A DNA stretch of 64,000 nucleotides, taken from the NCBI GenBank assembly GCA_020633055.1, contig JACKEJ010000008.1, positions 1-64,000 of the forward strand, given 5' to 3'. This DNA is from Sandaracinaceae bacterium (GTDB lineage Bacteria > Myxococcota_A > Polyangia > Polyangiales > Houyiibacteriaceae). The position numbers and the translations under genes are program-made. Under the pieces are notes generated by a model, which saw nothing but the letters and a program-made list of their open reading frames with translations, had not been told where the DNA came from and did no database searches. Position 1 is the first letter of the stretch. Every line of letters begins with the position of its first letter. Shown here piece by piece: positions 16,124 to 25,027 of this stretch.

Positions 16124-17062
16124 TCAATGGGCGGCGGCGCGGGCTGCGTCCCGGCAGGGCTCCTCGGGCCACTCGAACTCGATGGTGGACTTGGCGAACC
16201 CGAAGCCACCCACGATCTCTTGCAGCTCGCCCTTGAGCGCGCGCAGCTGCGCCACGGGCCGCTCGTCCACCAGCTCGATGTGCGCGCTGAAGACGTGCTG
16301 CTGACCATCGAGCGTCCACACGTGCACGTGGTGCACGTCGTGCACGGCGTCGAGGGCGCGCAGACGAGTCACCAGCTGCTCGAGGTCGATGCCGGCGGGC
16401 GCGGCCTGCAGGAACACGCGCACCGCCGCCCACAGGTTGCGTAGCACGTTGAACAAGATGAACGCCGTGAACGCGATGGAGAGGATGGGGTCCAGCACCG
16501 GCACGGGCCACACCAAGAGGACGAGCGAGACCACCAGCACCGCCACCCAGCCCAACGTGTCCTCGAGCAGGTGCCAGCGGATCATGTTGGCGTTCAGGGA
16601 CTCGGCGCGTGAGAGGCGCAGCACCCCCGCGCCGTTCACCAGCACGCCCAGCACGGACAGGCCCAACATGCCGGGCGCGTAGGGCATCTGTGGCTCGAAC
16701 AGGCGCGGCACAGCCTCGGCCATGAGGTACACCGAGCCGCCGATCAGCACCATCGCGTTGATGACGGCCGCCAGCACGGAGAGGCGCTGGTACCCATAGG
16801 TGTACGTCGGGCTGGCCTCCCGCTCACTCGCGCGGCCGAGCCACCAGCCGAGCCCGATGGCCAGCGTGTCCCCCAGGTCGTGCACCGCGTCGGACAGGAT
16901 CGCGACGCTGTTGAACGCGAATCCACCCACGAACTCGATGATGGTGAACGCGAAGTTCAGCCAGAACGCGGTACCGATGGCGCCCCCCTCACCGCCGTGC
17001 CCATGTCCGTGGCCGCCTCCGTGTCCATGCCCGTGGCCGTGTCCGTGTCCGTGAGCCGACAT
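16124..17062 (-). CDS. Cation diffusion facilitator (CDF) family metal exporter
   Basis: 312 residues. The N-terminus has nine or more His-Gly pairs (about residues 4-23), a common metal-buffering tail of Zn/Co/Cd transporters. About six membrane segments follow; helix 2 carries SDAVHDLGD and helix 5 HLLEDTLGW, the paired His/Asp metal site of the family. The C-terminal cytoplasmic domain (about 215-300) has the expected ferredoxin-like pattern with several His (VHDVHHVHVW). It exports divalent cations from the cytoplasm by proton antiport. The HD/HD site favours Zn or Cd over Mn (family knowledge). It is divergent from the hydratase at 17161, with no metal regulator beside it. Confidence 0.95.
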   Translation of the reverse strand: MSAHGHGHGHGHGHGGGHGHGHGGEGGAIGTAFWLNFAFTIIEFVGGFAFNSVAILSDAVHDLGDTLAIGLGWWLGRASEREASPTYTYGYQRLSVLAAVINAMVLIGGSVYLMAEAVPRLFEPQMPYAPGMLGLSVLGVLVNGAGVLRLSRAESLNANMIRWHLLEDTLGWVAVLVVSLVLLVWPVPVLDPILSIAFTAFILFNVLRNLWAAVRVFLQAAPAGIDLEQLVTRLRALDAVHDVHHVHVWTLDGQQHVFSAHIELVDERPVAQLRALKGELQEIVGGFGFAKSTIEFEWPEEPCRDAARAAAH

Positions 17063-17160
17063 GCGCGTGGGTTCTCGATAGCAGACGCGCTCCCGTGGGG
17101 CACCGTGTTCGGCGCGCGCGGCGGCTTGGCGCGGCGCACGGCGTCTGATACCTCCCCGTC

Positions 17161-18015
17161 ATGGCCCTCGACCCCAGCGCCCTCGGCTTCACCACGGACC
17201 CCCTGCTGCACGAGTACACCTGGCAGGACGTGGTGCTCTACAACCTCGGCATCGGGGCGCGGCGCGACGGCGAGCTGCACCTGCTGTGGGAGGGCGCGGA
17301 CAAGCGGGGCCCCCAGGTGTTCCCGACCTACGCCGTGATCCCGGCCTGGCCCGCCATGCTGAAGCTCTTCGACGCGGTCGGGGGGGACATGCTGGGCATC
17401 GTGCACGGGGCCCAGAGCATCACGGTGCACAAGCCCTTCGCGCCTTCCGGCCGCGTCTTCACGGTGGGTAAGGTGGCGGGCGTGTACGACCTGAAGCGCC
17501 TGGCGCAGACCACGTTCGTGAGCGAGACGCGCGACGAGGCGGGCGAGCTCCTGTGCGAGACCTCGTGGGACATCATCTTCCGCTTGGACGGTGGCTTCGG
17601 CGGTGAGAAGCCGCCCAAGGCCGAGAAGGTGCGCCCGCCCGAGCGCGACGCGGACTTCGTGGTGGAAGAGACGACGCAGAACGAGCAGGCCTTGCTGTAC
17701 CGCCTCACGGGCGACCACAACCCGCTCCACGCGGACCCCGCCATTGGGGAGAAGGCGGGCTTCGGGCTGCCCATCCTGCACGGCCTGTGCACGTTCGGGC
17801 ACGTGGCTCGGCACGTCGTGAACGCGGCCTGCGGCGGCGACGCATCGCGCTTGTCACGCCTGGAGGGGCAGTTCCGCAAGCCGGTGTGGCCTGGGGACAC
17901 ACTGGTCACCAGCGGGTGGCAAGAGGATGACCATGTGGTCATCGAAATGCGGACGACTCAGCGACCAGACGACGCGCCGTTCAGCAACGCCCGCGCGTTT
18001 CTGAAGCCCGTGTGA
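17161..18015 (+). CDS. MaoC-family (R)-specific enoyl-CoA hydratase, MFE-2 hydratase-2 type
   Basis: 284 residues, built as a double hot-dog as in the hydratase-2 domain of peroxisomal MFE-2. The signature YRLTGDHNPLHADP places catalytic Asp185 and His190. The N-terminal half (residues 1-130) is the degenerate hot-dog that forms the acyl pocket (VFPTYAVIPAWPAML). It would hydrate trans-2-enoyl-CoA to (3R)-hydroxyacyl-CoA in fatty-acid or polyhydroxyalkanoate metabolism. A mesaconyl-CoA hydratase role is conceivable, given the malyl-CoA lyase in the window, but the architecture fits long or medium acyl chains better. The promoter region is shared with the CDF gene. Confidence 0.92.
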   Translation: MALDPSALGFTTDPLLHEYTWQDVVLYNLGIGARRDGELHLLWEGADKRGPQVFPTYAVIPAWPAMLKLFDAVGGDMLGIVHGAQSITVHKPFAPSGRVFTVGKVAGVYDLKRLAQTTFVSETRDEAGELLCETSWDIIFRLDGGFGGEKPPKAEKVRPPERDADFVVEETTQNEQALLYRLTGDHNPLHADPAIGEKAGFGLPILHGLCTFGHVARHVVNAACGGDASRLSRLEGQFRKPVWPGDTLVTSGWQEDDHVVIEMRTTQRPDDAPFSNARAFLKPV

Positions 18016-18162
18016 ATCCAGGCGGGGCCACCGTCGTCCGGAAAGCTCCCGGAAACATGTCCGGTGTCGATTTCATGTGGCCCGCACGGTAACCTCGCCC
18101 CATCCTCCCCCCGCTCGGACGCCCCCATGTGCGCACACGTTCGAGGGCGGGACTGCCTGTCG

Positions 18163-19407
18163 ATGAGTGACGACCAAGACCTGATCTACAACTGGAACGG
18201 CAGCGAACGCGACCTGGCCGCAGGCGTGTTGCTGCACGACGAGACGTTGCGCGACGGCATTCAGGATCCGGCCGTGGTGGATCCATCCGTCGCGGACAAA
18301 ATCGAGATGGTGCGCGGCATGGACGCCGTGGGCATCCACTCCGTGGACCTGGGCATCCCCAGCGCGGGACGTCGTGCGTTCGCGCACGCGCTCGAGCTGG
18401 CCAACGACATCGTGGCCGAGGGGCTGCGCATCAAGCCTGCTTGCGCAGGTCGGACGCTGATCGGGGACCTGGAGCCGATCGCGCGCCTGAGCCAGAAGGC
18501 CGGTGTCGCGGTGGAGGTCATGACCTTCATCGGCGCGTCACCGATCCGCCAGGCTGCCGAGCAGTGGTCCGAGAGCGCCATCCTGTCGCGCTCGGTGGAG
18601 GCCATCGACTTCGCGGTGCGTGAGGGCCTGCCGGTCACGTTCGTGACCGAGGACACCACACGCTCGCACCCGGACCTCCTCGCCAATCTGTTCAAGGCCG
18701 CCATCGACACGGGAGCGTCGCGCCTGTGCCTGTGCGACACGGTGGGTCACGCCACCCCGAACGGCGTGCGCTCGTTGGTGCGCTTCACACGCGACATCGT
18801 GGCGCAGCACGGCGCGGACGTACGGGTGGACTGGCACGGACACAACGACCGCGGGCTCGCGCTGGCCAACAGCCTCGAGGCCATCGCGGCGGGGGCGGAC
18901 CGCATCCACGGCTGCTGGCTGGGCATCGGCGAGCGCGTCGGGAACGCGTCGCTGGACCAGCTCTGGCTGAACCTGGCGATGATGCAAGGCACCTTGGACA
19001 ACGGGGCCGACCTGCGCGCGCTACGCGACCTGTGCGAACGCGTGTCCGACGCGACGCGCACCCCGATTCCGGCGGACTACCCACTGCTTGGCGCGAACGC
19101 GTTCAAGACCGGCACGGGGGTTCATGCCTCGGCCATCCTCAAGGCCACCAGCCGCGGCGACCGCGCCCTGGCCGACCGGGTCTACTCGAGCGTGCCCGCC
19201 AGCCTGCTGGGGCGTCGCCAAGAGGTGGTCATCGGCCCCATGAGCGGGTTGAGCAACGTGCGCTTCTGGCTGCGACAGGCAGGCCAGCCGGACACGCCGG
19301 GCCTCGCGGAGGCCGTGCTCGAGGCCGCCAAGCAGAGCGACCGCAACCTGAGCGACAGCGAGGTGCGGCACATCGTCGAGACCGTGCTGCGCGGCGCGGC
19401 GCAGTAG
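18163..19407 (+). CDS. Alpha-isopropylmalate/homocitrate/citramalate synthase-family (HMGL-like) enzyme
   Basis: 414 residues from ATG 18163; an in-frame ATG at 18127 would add 12 residues of low quality. The TIM-barrel signature HDETLRDGIQ (residues 25-34), the metal-binding WHGHNDRG (His225, His227) and the loop GIGERVGNASL are all typical of the Claisen-condensing LeuA/NifV/CimA group. A helical C-terminal region (about 310-414) is present, but it is too short for the complete LeuA allosteric domain (about 510 residues in total). It would condense acetyl-CoA with a 2-oxoacid; which one is unclear. No leuB, leuC or leuD is nearby. Expression probably starts in the 147-bp gap after the hydratase. 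Confidence 0.85.
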   Translation: MSDDQDLIYNWNGSERDLAAGVLLHDETLRDGIQDPAVVDPSVADKIEMVRGMDAVGIHSVDLGIPSAGRRAFAHALELANDIVAEGLRIKPACAGRTLIGDLEPIARLSQKAGVAVEVMTFIGASPIRQAAEQWSESAILSRSVEAIDFAVREGLPVTFVTEDTTRSHPDLLANLFKAAIDTGASRLCLCDTVGHATPNGVRSLVRFTRDIVAQHGADVRVDWHGHNDRGLALANSLEAIAAGADRIHGCWLGIGERVGNASLDQLWLNLAMMQGTLDNGADLRALRDLCERVSDATRTPIPADYPLLGANAFKTGTGVHASAILKATSRGDRALADRVYSSVPASLLGRRQEVVIGPMSGLSNVRFWLRQAGQPDTPGLAEAVLEAAKQSDRNLSDSEVRHIVETVLRGAAQ

Positions 19408-19453
19408 GGTCCTGACAAGCTCGAGCCGTCGCCCTCGCTCACGCGTAGGCGGG

Positions 19454-19996
19454 CTACGGGAGGATCTCGATCGGCGCGTCCGGGACGACCGCTTCGTAGA
19501 GCTGCTGCGCCTCGTTGGACGCGATGGCGATGCAGCCCTCGGTCCAGCCAACCTCGCGGCTGAAGGGGATGAGCGCGGCCCAGCTCGGGGTGCCGTGCAC
19601 ACCGATGTCGCCTCCGATTCCGGTGCCCGCAGGGATGGTGCCGTCTCGGCGTCCAGCACGATAGCGGGCGCGGTCTTCGCGGTTGGGATAGGACACGTGC
19701 AGGAAGCGGTGGAACTCGCGGCTGTGGTGGCGGCTGTCGATGCGGTACTGGCCCTCGGGCGTACGACCGTCCCCCTCCATTCGCTTGGGTCCGAGACCGC
19801 CGCGCCCCATGGCGGCGCGAAACGTGGCGACCAACCTGTCGCCAGAGAACGCCTGCAGCGTGCGGTCCGCCTTGCGGACGAGCAGACGGTCGACGCGCGC
19901 GCCCGGCGGCATCGGCGTGGGTGTGCTGGCCTGTGCCTCGACGACGAGCGCGCGGGTGACTGCGGCGCACGCGAGCAGCAGCAGCGCGACGGACAT
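19454..19996 (-). CDS. L,D-transpeptidase (YkuD/ErfK family)
   Basis: 180 residues from ATG 19994-19996. GTG 20069-20071 would add 25 residues with a basic signal n-region and cannot be excluded. A hydrophobic signal (VALLLLACAAV) ends near an AQA cleavage site, so the enzyme would be periplasmic. The YkuD core runs from about residue 36 to 180, with His134 (VHGTPSW) and catalytic Cys155 (GWTEGCIAI). The usual Ser-x-Gly-Cys is Thr-Glu-Gly-Cys, and the following Arg is missing, which is uncommon but not disabling by itself. It would form 3-3 crosslinks in peptidoglycan or attach proteins to it. Confidence 0.88.
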   Translation of the reverse strand: MSVALLLLACAAVTRALVVEAQASTPTPMPPGARVDRLLVRKADRTLQAFSGDRLVATFRAAMGRGGLGPKRMEGDGRTPEGQYRIDSRHHSREFHRFLHVSYPNREDRARYRAGRRDGTIPAGTGIGGDIGVHGTPSWAALIPFSREVGWTEGCIAIASNEAQQLYEAVVPDAPIEILP

Positions 19997-20168
19997 GACG
20001 GCCCGCGCACGCGCGGCCCAGGCAGAGCGGACGGGGGCGGCGGAGGAGCAGGGCGTGGAGCGCGGTGTCACGCCTCTTTGTGCCGCATGCGTCGCGGGTT
20101 GGCGAACGGCGTGCGCCAGGAGGGTCGGGTGGACGCCGGGCCGACCGACTCGAGGTGGGAGATGCGTT

Positions 20169-21161
20169 CTAGCGGCCCGTGGCCCGCAGCGGGGCGTGTC
20201 GGTTGCGCGCGTGGCGGAACTCGGAGAGGCTCTTGTAGATGGCGGCTCGGGCGCGATTGAGCCCCCCGAGGGGCGCGTGCGCCGGGAGCGCATGGGCCGG
20301 TGAGAACGTCAGCGCCTCACCGAGCAGGGCGCGCTCGGCCGTGCGGAACGACTGGACGGAGATGCGCAGCGTCGCAACCTTGACGAACGGCGAGACGTCT
20401 TCGTTCCAGAGCACCGCCGCGTCCTCGATGGGCATGCCCTCGCGTTGCAGCTGCACACAGAAGTCGAAGGTGGCGTCTTCGACGGCGAGGTGGCGCTCCA
20501 TGGCGACGCTGAGGTAGTCCTCGGTCAGCTTCTCTGGCAGCGTGCTGCGGTGGGCCGAGGTCGGGAGCAGCCCGTACTTCACGACCTCGTCGAGCCCGAA
20601 CTGGTAGGGCGTGGTGCTCCAGTAGCGCACGTCGAACGGGGACGTCGGGCAACGCCGCGCGTCGTGCAGCGCCTTGAGCGCACCCATGTGGCCCGTGACG
20701 AGGAACTTGGCCATGAGTCCGAGGGGGGAGCCCTTGGTGAGGTAGTAGATGGCGTCCCGGAACATGGGCACCGTCCCGAGCGGCATGGTGGGATGGTCCA
20801 TCAAGACGAAGTCCTGCTCACCGGGGTGCTCCTCGTTTCCCTCCGCCTCGGGGCACGCCAGCTTGATCGCGAAGCCGCGCAGGTCGGGCTCCGCGTCGGA
20901 GCGCACCTCGTTGCTGGCGTTGGAGATGCGTATCCAGCAGTCGTACACGCGCCCGGGTTGGAACACCCCGACGCGCATGTGGGGCGGGAGGTCGCCCGCG
21001 ACGGTGAACTCGCCGCGCAGCACGCCCAGCGCCTTGGGGTGCGCGTCGCGCAGGGTGGCGCCGGCCTCGTACTGTTGCTCGAGCTTGTGCTGGAGCAGGT
21101 CGATCATCTCGGCGATGAGCTCGTGCTCGTGGGCGGACATGCTGCTGGCGTCGATGTTCAT
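20169..21161 (-). CDS. Catalase-family protein (Y4iL-like clade)
   Basis: 330 residues from ATG 21159-21161, with AAGGAG seven bases upstream, which fixes the start. The haem-catalase core is recognisable: DAHPKALGVLRGEFTV (likely distal His41), RISNASNE and DLRGFAIKL, with the downstream helical part QDFVLMDHPTMPLGT. It is shorter than true catalases and lacks the C-terminal domains. Such Y4iL-type proteins are haem peroxidase- or allene-oxide-synthase-like in proposed function (family knowledge). It could act on hydroperoxides or fatty-acid peroxides. No catalase-peroxidase regulator is adjacent; the long upstream region has an operator-like pair of inverted repeats. Confidence 0.85.
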   Translation of the reverse strand: MNIDASSMSAHEHELIAEMIDLLQHKLEQQYEAGATLRDAHPKALGVLRGEFTVAGDLPPHMRVGVFQPGRVYDCWIRISNASNEVRSDAEPDLRGFAIKLACPEAEGNEEHPGEQDFVLMDHPTMPLGTVPMFRDAIYYLTKGSPLGLMAKFLVTGHMGALKALHDARRCPTSPFDVRYWSTTPYQFGLDEVVKYGLLPTSAHRSTLPEKLTEDYLSVAMERHLAVEDATFDFCVQLQREGMPIEDAAVLWNEDVSPFVKVATLRISVQSFRTAERALLGEALTFSPAHALPAHAPLGGLNRARAAIYKSLSEFRHARNRHAPLRATGR

Positions 21162-21405
21162 GGAGGCTCCTTGGACGAAGGTTCGGTCACGCACGGACCT
21201 CCAGCAAGTCCGTGCAGCGCTCGTGCCACACGCCGCGGCTGACCACGCGCCACACGTGCGCCATAGGCGCCAGACGCGGCCGAGATGCCGCGGAGCGGGA
21301 CGCTCCCACGGGTCACGAGCGGTGACCCAGAGAGCCCCGCGCTCGAGCTCCGCGCGGAGTCCTGCACGACCTCGAGCCACCTGACGCGCGGGGCCTCGTG
21401 TCGGA

Positions 21406-21442
21406 ATGCACCGAGTGGTGCATTTCGCCCCACTGAAGTGGC
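21406..21442. promoter_or_regulatory. Two adjacent inverted repeats in a 341-bp divergent intergenic region
   Basis: AATGCACC-GAGT-GGTGCATT (21406-21425) is a perfect 8-bp-arm inverted repeat. Five bases later CCACT-GA-AGTGG (21431-21442) forms a second. They lie between the divergent catalase-like gene (start 21161) and the small membrane protein (start 21503), about 60-100 bp before the latter. The arrangement looks like an operator for a dimeric regulator. Nothing else of note was seen in 21162-21502. Confidence 0.4.
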
Positions 21443-21502
21443 ACATGGCTCTCAGAACGAGCGCGGAACGACCGGTGGCCCCGTTCCTGCACTACCCCCC
21501 GC

Positions 21503-21682
21503 ATGTCCATTTTCCACCTCATCATCAGTATTGCTCTCGTCGGCCTTGTCCTCTGGCTGGTCAACACGTTCGTGCCCATGGAGTCGCGCGTGAAGTCCAT
21601 CTTGAACGTCGTGGTCTTGGTGGTGCTCGTCGCCTGGCTGCTCAAGGGCTTCGGCGTCATCGCGGCGGCCGTGGGCTTCTGA
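21503..21682 (+). CDS. Small Thivi_2564-type inner-membrane protein
   Basis: 59 residues from ATG 21503 to TGA 21682. Two hydrophobic helices (about 4-22 and 35-56) flank a short polar loop containing the characteristic NTFVPMESRVKSILN pattern. Its size and the PM..KxILN loop match the Thivi_2564 family of two-helix membrane proteins, found widely in Proteobacteria with unknown function. It sits 57 bp before the histidine-kinase gene on the same strand and might be co-transcribed with it. I infer no specific link beyond position. Confidence 0.75.
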   Translation: MSIFHLIISIALVGLVLWLVNTFVPMESRVKSILNVVVLVVLVAWLLKGFGVIAAAVGF

Positions 21683-21739
21683 TTTGCATCGACACCGTGG
21701 GTGCGCCCGTCTACACGAAGCGCAACGAGGTGCCCCCCT

Positions 21740-23167
21740 ATGCGCGTTGCCTGGAAGTTGGCCGCAGGTATGACCTGCGGAGTCGGAGTGGTGCTCGCCG
21801 CACAGGGTGTGTTCCACGCCTATCGCCTGGCCGATCTCCAGGAGAGCGAGCTCAGCGACGACGAGCTGATCCTCAGCGGGACGCTCGCGACGGCTGTCGA
21901 AGACATCTGGGCGACGTCGGGGTTGAGCGGAGCCCAGGACTTCCTGGGTCGCGTCCGCGAAGACTGGCCGCGCTCCCGCATCCAGCTGCGCACCCGCGAG
22001 GAGGTCGATCCGCGCGCGCCCCTGCCCGAGGCGGCCGAGATCACCACCTTCCAGCGCGGCGAGCTGTGGTTCGTGAGCGCGGCAGCACCCGTCCGCATCC
22101 ACGACGAGACCGTCGCAGTGCTGGAGGTCAGCCGCGACCTGACGCAGGACGTCGTGTACGCCGGGAACGCGCTGCGCCAGCAGCTGCTCCTGGCCATGGT
22201 GGGGGCCCTCTTCGCGGGGCTCGGCTCGCTGTGGCTGTGGCTGCGTCTGCTGGGCCGTCCACTGCGGGATCTGACGGCGCTGGCGCAGCGGGTGGCGGAG
22301 GGCGACTACTCGCAGCGCTCCGCGCTGCGACGCCGCGACGACGTGGGGAAGCTCGCGCAGGCGTTCGACGAGATGAGCGAGAAGCTCGAGCGCGCGCGGA
22401 TGCGCGTGAAGGCCGAGCGACGCGCGCGGACGCAGACGCTGGAAGAGCTGCGACACGCCGACCGCTTGACGTTGGTGGGGCGCTTGGCCTCCAGCATCGC
22501 CCATGAGCTCGGGACGCCGCTCAACGTGGTGTCGGGGCGCGCCATGATGATCGCCACGGACGAAGCGCTGCCCGCCGAGGCGCGCGAGAACGGGGAGATC
22601 ATCGGGCAACAGGCGCAGCACATGGCCGGGCTCATCCGTGACCTGCTCAACCTGTCGCGCAAGAAACAGGTGGCGCGCGAGGCACAGCCGGTGCGTGACG
22701 TGGTCGACAGCGCCGTCGGCCTGGTGGTGCCCATCTGCGACGACCGTGATGTGTCGGTGACCATCGTGGGACGCACTGATCTGCTGGCGGAGATCCACCG
22801 CGGCAAGATCATGCAGGTGCTGACCAACCTCATGATGAACGCGACGCAGGCCATGCCCGACGGGGGGACCATCTCCGTGGGGATCGAGCGCGTCGAGGTG
22901 GAGGACCCCCGCGACCGCCACGCATCCGCAGGGACCTACGTGTGTATATCCGTCACGGACGAAGGCGTGGGCATCGAGGGCGACAGCCTGGAGCAGGTGT
23001 TCGAGCCGTTCTTCACGACCAAGCGCGAGGGCGAGGGTACGGGCCTCGGCCTCACGGTCTGCCACGGCATCGTGCGCGAGCACGGCGGCTTCCTCGACGT
23101 GGCGAGCGAGGTCGGGCGGGGGACGACCTTCTTCGTGTACCTTCCCATGTTCGAGGAGACTCCATGA
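21740..23167 (+). CDS. Membrane sensor histidine kinase (NtrB-like, HAMP-containing)
   Basis: 475 residues from ATG 21740. A first membrane helix (about 5-25), a periplasmic domain of some 130 residues and a second helix (about 155-180) lead into a HAMP linker (LRDLTALAQRVAEGDYSQRS). The dimerisation/phosphoacceptor helix carries His255 in SSIAHELGTPLN, and the ATPase domain has N (NLMMNATQAM), G1 (DEGVGI), F (FEPFFTTK) and G2 (GTGLGL) boxes. The ATG of the next gene overlaps its stop (ATGA), so it is certainly the partner of the sigma-54 regulator at 23164. The signal sensed is unknown. Confidence 0.95.
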   Translation: MRVAWKLAAGMTCGVGVVLAAQGVFHAYRLADLQESELSDDELILSGTLATAVEDIWATSGLSGAQDFLGRVREDWPRSRIQLRTREEVDPRAPLPEAAEITTFQRGELWFVSAAAPVRIHDETVAVLEVSRDLTQDVVYAGNALRQQLLLAMVGALFAGLGSLWLWLRLLGRPLRDLTALAQRVAEGDYSQRSALRRRDDVGKLAQAFDEMSEKLERARMRVKAERRARTQTLEELRHADRLTLVGRLASSIAHELGTPLNVVSGRAMMIATDEALPAEARENGEIIGQQAQHMAGLIRDLLNLSRKKQVAREAQPVRDVVDSAVGLVVPICDDRDVSVTIVGRTDLLAEIHRGKIMQVLTNLMMNATQAMPDGGTISVGIERVEVEDPRDRHASAGTYVCISVTDEGVGIEGDSLEQVFEPFFTTKREGEGTGLGLTVCHGIVREHGGFLDVASEVGRGTTFFVYLPMFEETP

Positions 23168-24540
23168 GAGTACTGGCGGTCGACGACGAGCAGAGCATGT
23201 GCGAGCTGATGGCCGCCGCGCTCCAGAAACAAGGCATCGAAGTCGCGTGGGAGACCTCGGCCGAGGCAGCGCTACGGTCGCTCGCCGAGCGGGACTTCGA
23301 TGCGGTCATCGCGGACCTGAACCTGGAGCGTGACGGCGCAGGCCTCGAGCTGTGCGCCTACGTGCGTGAGAACCAACCCGACACGCCCGTGGTGGTGATC
23401 ACGGGCTTCGGGGACATGCAGGCCGCCATTGCGGCGCTGCGCGCAGGCGCGCACGACTTCATCAACAAGCCAGTGGACATGAGCATGCTGGCGCACACGC
23501 TGCGGCGCGCGGCCGAGCACCGCGCCCTGCGTGCCGAGGTCAAGCGCCTGCAGGAGGAGGTGAAGCGGTCACGCGGCGCCGGCGCGCTGGTGGGGACCAG
23601 CCCACCCATGCTGAAGCTGTACGACCTCATCCAGCGGGTCGCGAGCGCGGACGCGTCCGTGCTCATCTGCGGCGAGAGCGGGACGGGCAAGGAGCTGGTG
23701 GCACGCGCGCTGCACACCGAGAGCCAGCGCCGGGAGCTCCCGTTCGTGGCCATCAACTGCGCGGCGGTGCCGGCGAACCTGCTGGAGAGCGAGCTGTTCG
23801 GTCACGTGAAGGGCGCGTTCACCGACGCCCGCACGGCGCGACGCGGTCTCTTCGCGGAGGCAGACGGCGGGACCGTGCTGCTGGACGAGGTGGGCGAGAT
23901 GCCCCTCGAGATGCAGTCGAAGCTGCTGCGCGTGCTGCAAGAGCGCACGGTGAGGCCCGTGGGTGGCAACGCGGAGGTGCCCTTCGACGCGCGCGTGTTG
24001 GCCGCCACCAACCGTGACCTCGAGACCGAGGTGGAGGAGGGGCGCTTCCGCGAGGATCTCTATTACCGCCTGAACGTGGTGCAGCTGCACGTGCCACCGC
24101 TGCGCGTCCGTGGGAACGACATCCTGGTGCTGGCGCAGGAGCTGGTGGAGCGGGCCGCGACGCGTGCCGGCAAGGCCGTGCGCGGCGTCTCGAGCGAGGC
24201 AGCCCGCAAGCTGCTGGACTACGACTGGCCCGGGAACGTGCGCCAGCTCGAGAACTGCATCGAGCGCGCGGTGACGCTGACGCGCTTCGACCAGATCACG
24301 CCCGCGGACCTACCCGAGCGTGTGGTGGACTACGTGCCGGACCGCATCAGCCTCGGGGACGTGGACCTCGAGCACATGTTGACGCTGGAGGCGCTGGAGC
24401 GCCGCTACATCGAGCGGGTGCTGCGCGTGTCGCAGGGCAACAAGGCGCTCGCGGCGCGCACCCTGGGCCTCGATCGCCGTACGCTGTATCGGAAGCTCTC
24501 GCGCTACGCGGCCGACGACGAGGGCCCCGACGCGAGCTGA
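23164..24540 (+). CDS. NtrC-family sigma-54-dependent response regulator
   Basis: 458 residues; the start overlaps the kinase stop (ATGA). The receiver domain has DDE near residue 7 and phosphoacceptor Asp51, with Lys102 in NKPVD. The AAA+ domain has Walker A GESGTGKE (170-177), GAFTDA (217-222, the sigma-54 contact loop), Walker B LLDEVGEM with Asp241/Glu242, and an Arg finger region (RFREDLYYRL). A Fis-type helix-turn-helix closes the protein (NKALAARTLGLDRRTLYRKL). It would activate sigma-54 promoters on phosphorylation. Two sigma-54-like promoters drive candidate RNAs in this same window, but no direct link is shown. Confidence 0.96.
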   Translation: MRVLAVDDEQSMCELMAAALQKQGIEVAWETSAEAALRSLAERDFDAVIADLNLERDGAGLELCAYVRENQPDTPVVVITGFGDMQAAIAALRAGAHDFINKPVDMSMLAHTLRRAAEHRALRAEVKRLQEEVKRSRGAGALVGTSPPMLKLYDLIQRVASADASVLICGESGTGKELVARALHTESQRRELPFVAINCAAVPANLLESELFGHVKGAFTDARTARRGLFAEADGGTVLLDEVGEMPLEMQSKLLRVLQERTVRPVGGNAEVPFDARVLAATNRDLETEVEEGRFREDLYYRLNVVQLHVPPLRVRGNDILVLAQELVERAATRAGKAVRGVSSEAARKLLDYDWPGNVRQLENCIERAVTLTRFDQITPADLPERVVDYVPDRISLGDVDLEHMLTLEALERRYIERVLRVSQGNKALAARTLGLDRRTLYRKLSRYAADDEGPDAS

Positions 24541-24579
24541 GCATCGCTGGCACGCAACGTGCCCTTGGAATGCAGATGG

Positions 24580-24999
24580 ATGGAAGAAGTGAGTGATACC
24601 GCCCGAGTCCTGCTAGCCGAAGACGATGACGCGATGCGTGTGATGCTGTGCACGGTGCTCGCGCGCAGCGGCTTCGAGGTGACCCCCTGCGAGAATGGCC
24701 GCGCCATGCTCCGCGAGCTCGAGCGCGCGGAGCGCGAGGGGCACGCCCCCGACGTGATCGTGAGCGACGTGTGTATGCCCGGCGCGAGCGGCCTCGACGT
24801 AGCGCACGCGTCGCGGCGGGTCCTCCCCGAGGTACCGCTGATCCTGATCACAGCGTTCGGTGACGACCACACCCACGAGCGCGCCAAGGCGCTGGGGGCC
24901 ATGGCCGTGCTCAACAAGCCGTTCGACCTACGCGACTTTCGGCGGCTCGTGCAAGACGCCGTGGCGGCGACGCGCCCGCGCGAGCGTGGCGAGGCATGA
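24580..24999 (+). CDS. Stand-alone CheY-like response regulator
   Basis: About 139 residues from ATG 24580; GTG 24559 and GTG 24589 are other possible starts. It is a single receiver domain: acidic cluster AEDDD (near residue 14), phosphoacceptor Asp in IVSDVCMPG, the conserved Thr in LITAFGD and Lys in LNKPFD. No output domain is present, so it works by binding a partner or as a phosphate sink or relay. It follows the NtrC-type gene by 39 bp and probably belongs to the same operon, making a kinase/regulator/receiver trio. Confidence 0.9.
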   Translation: MEEVSDTARVLLAEDDDAMRVMLCTVLARSGFEVTPCENGRAMLRELERAEREGHAPDVIVSDVCMPGASGLDVAHASRRVLPEVPLILITAFGDDHTHERAKALGAMAVLNKPFDLRDFRRLVQDAVAATRPRERGEA

Positions 25000-25027
25000 C
25001 GCCCTACCTGGGGCGGAATGCCCCAGG

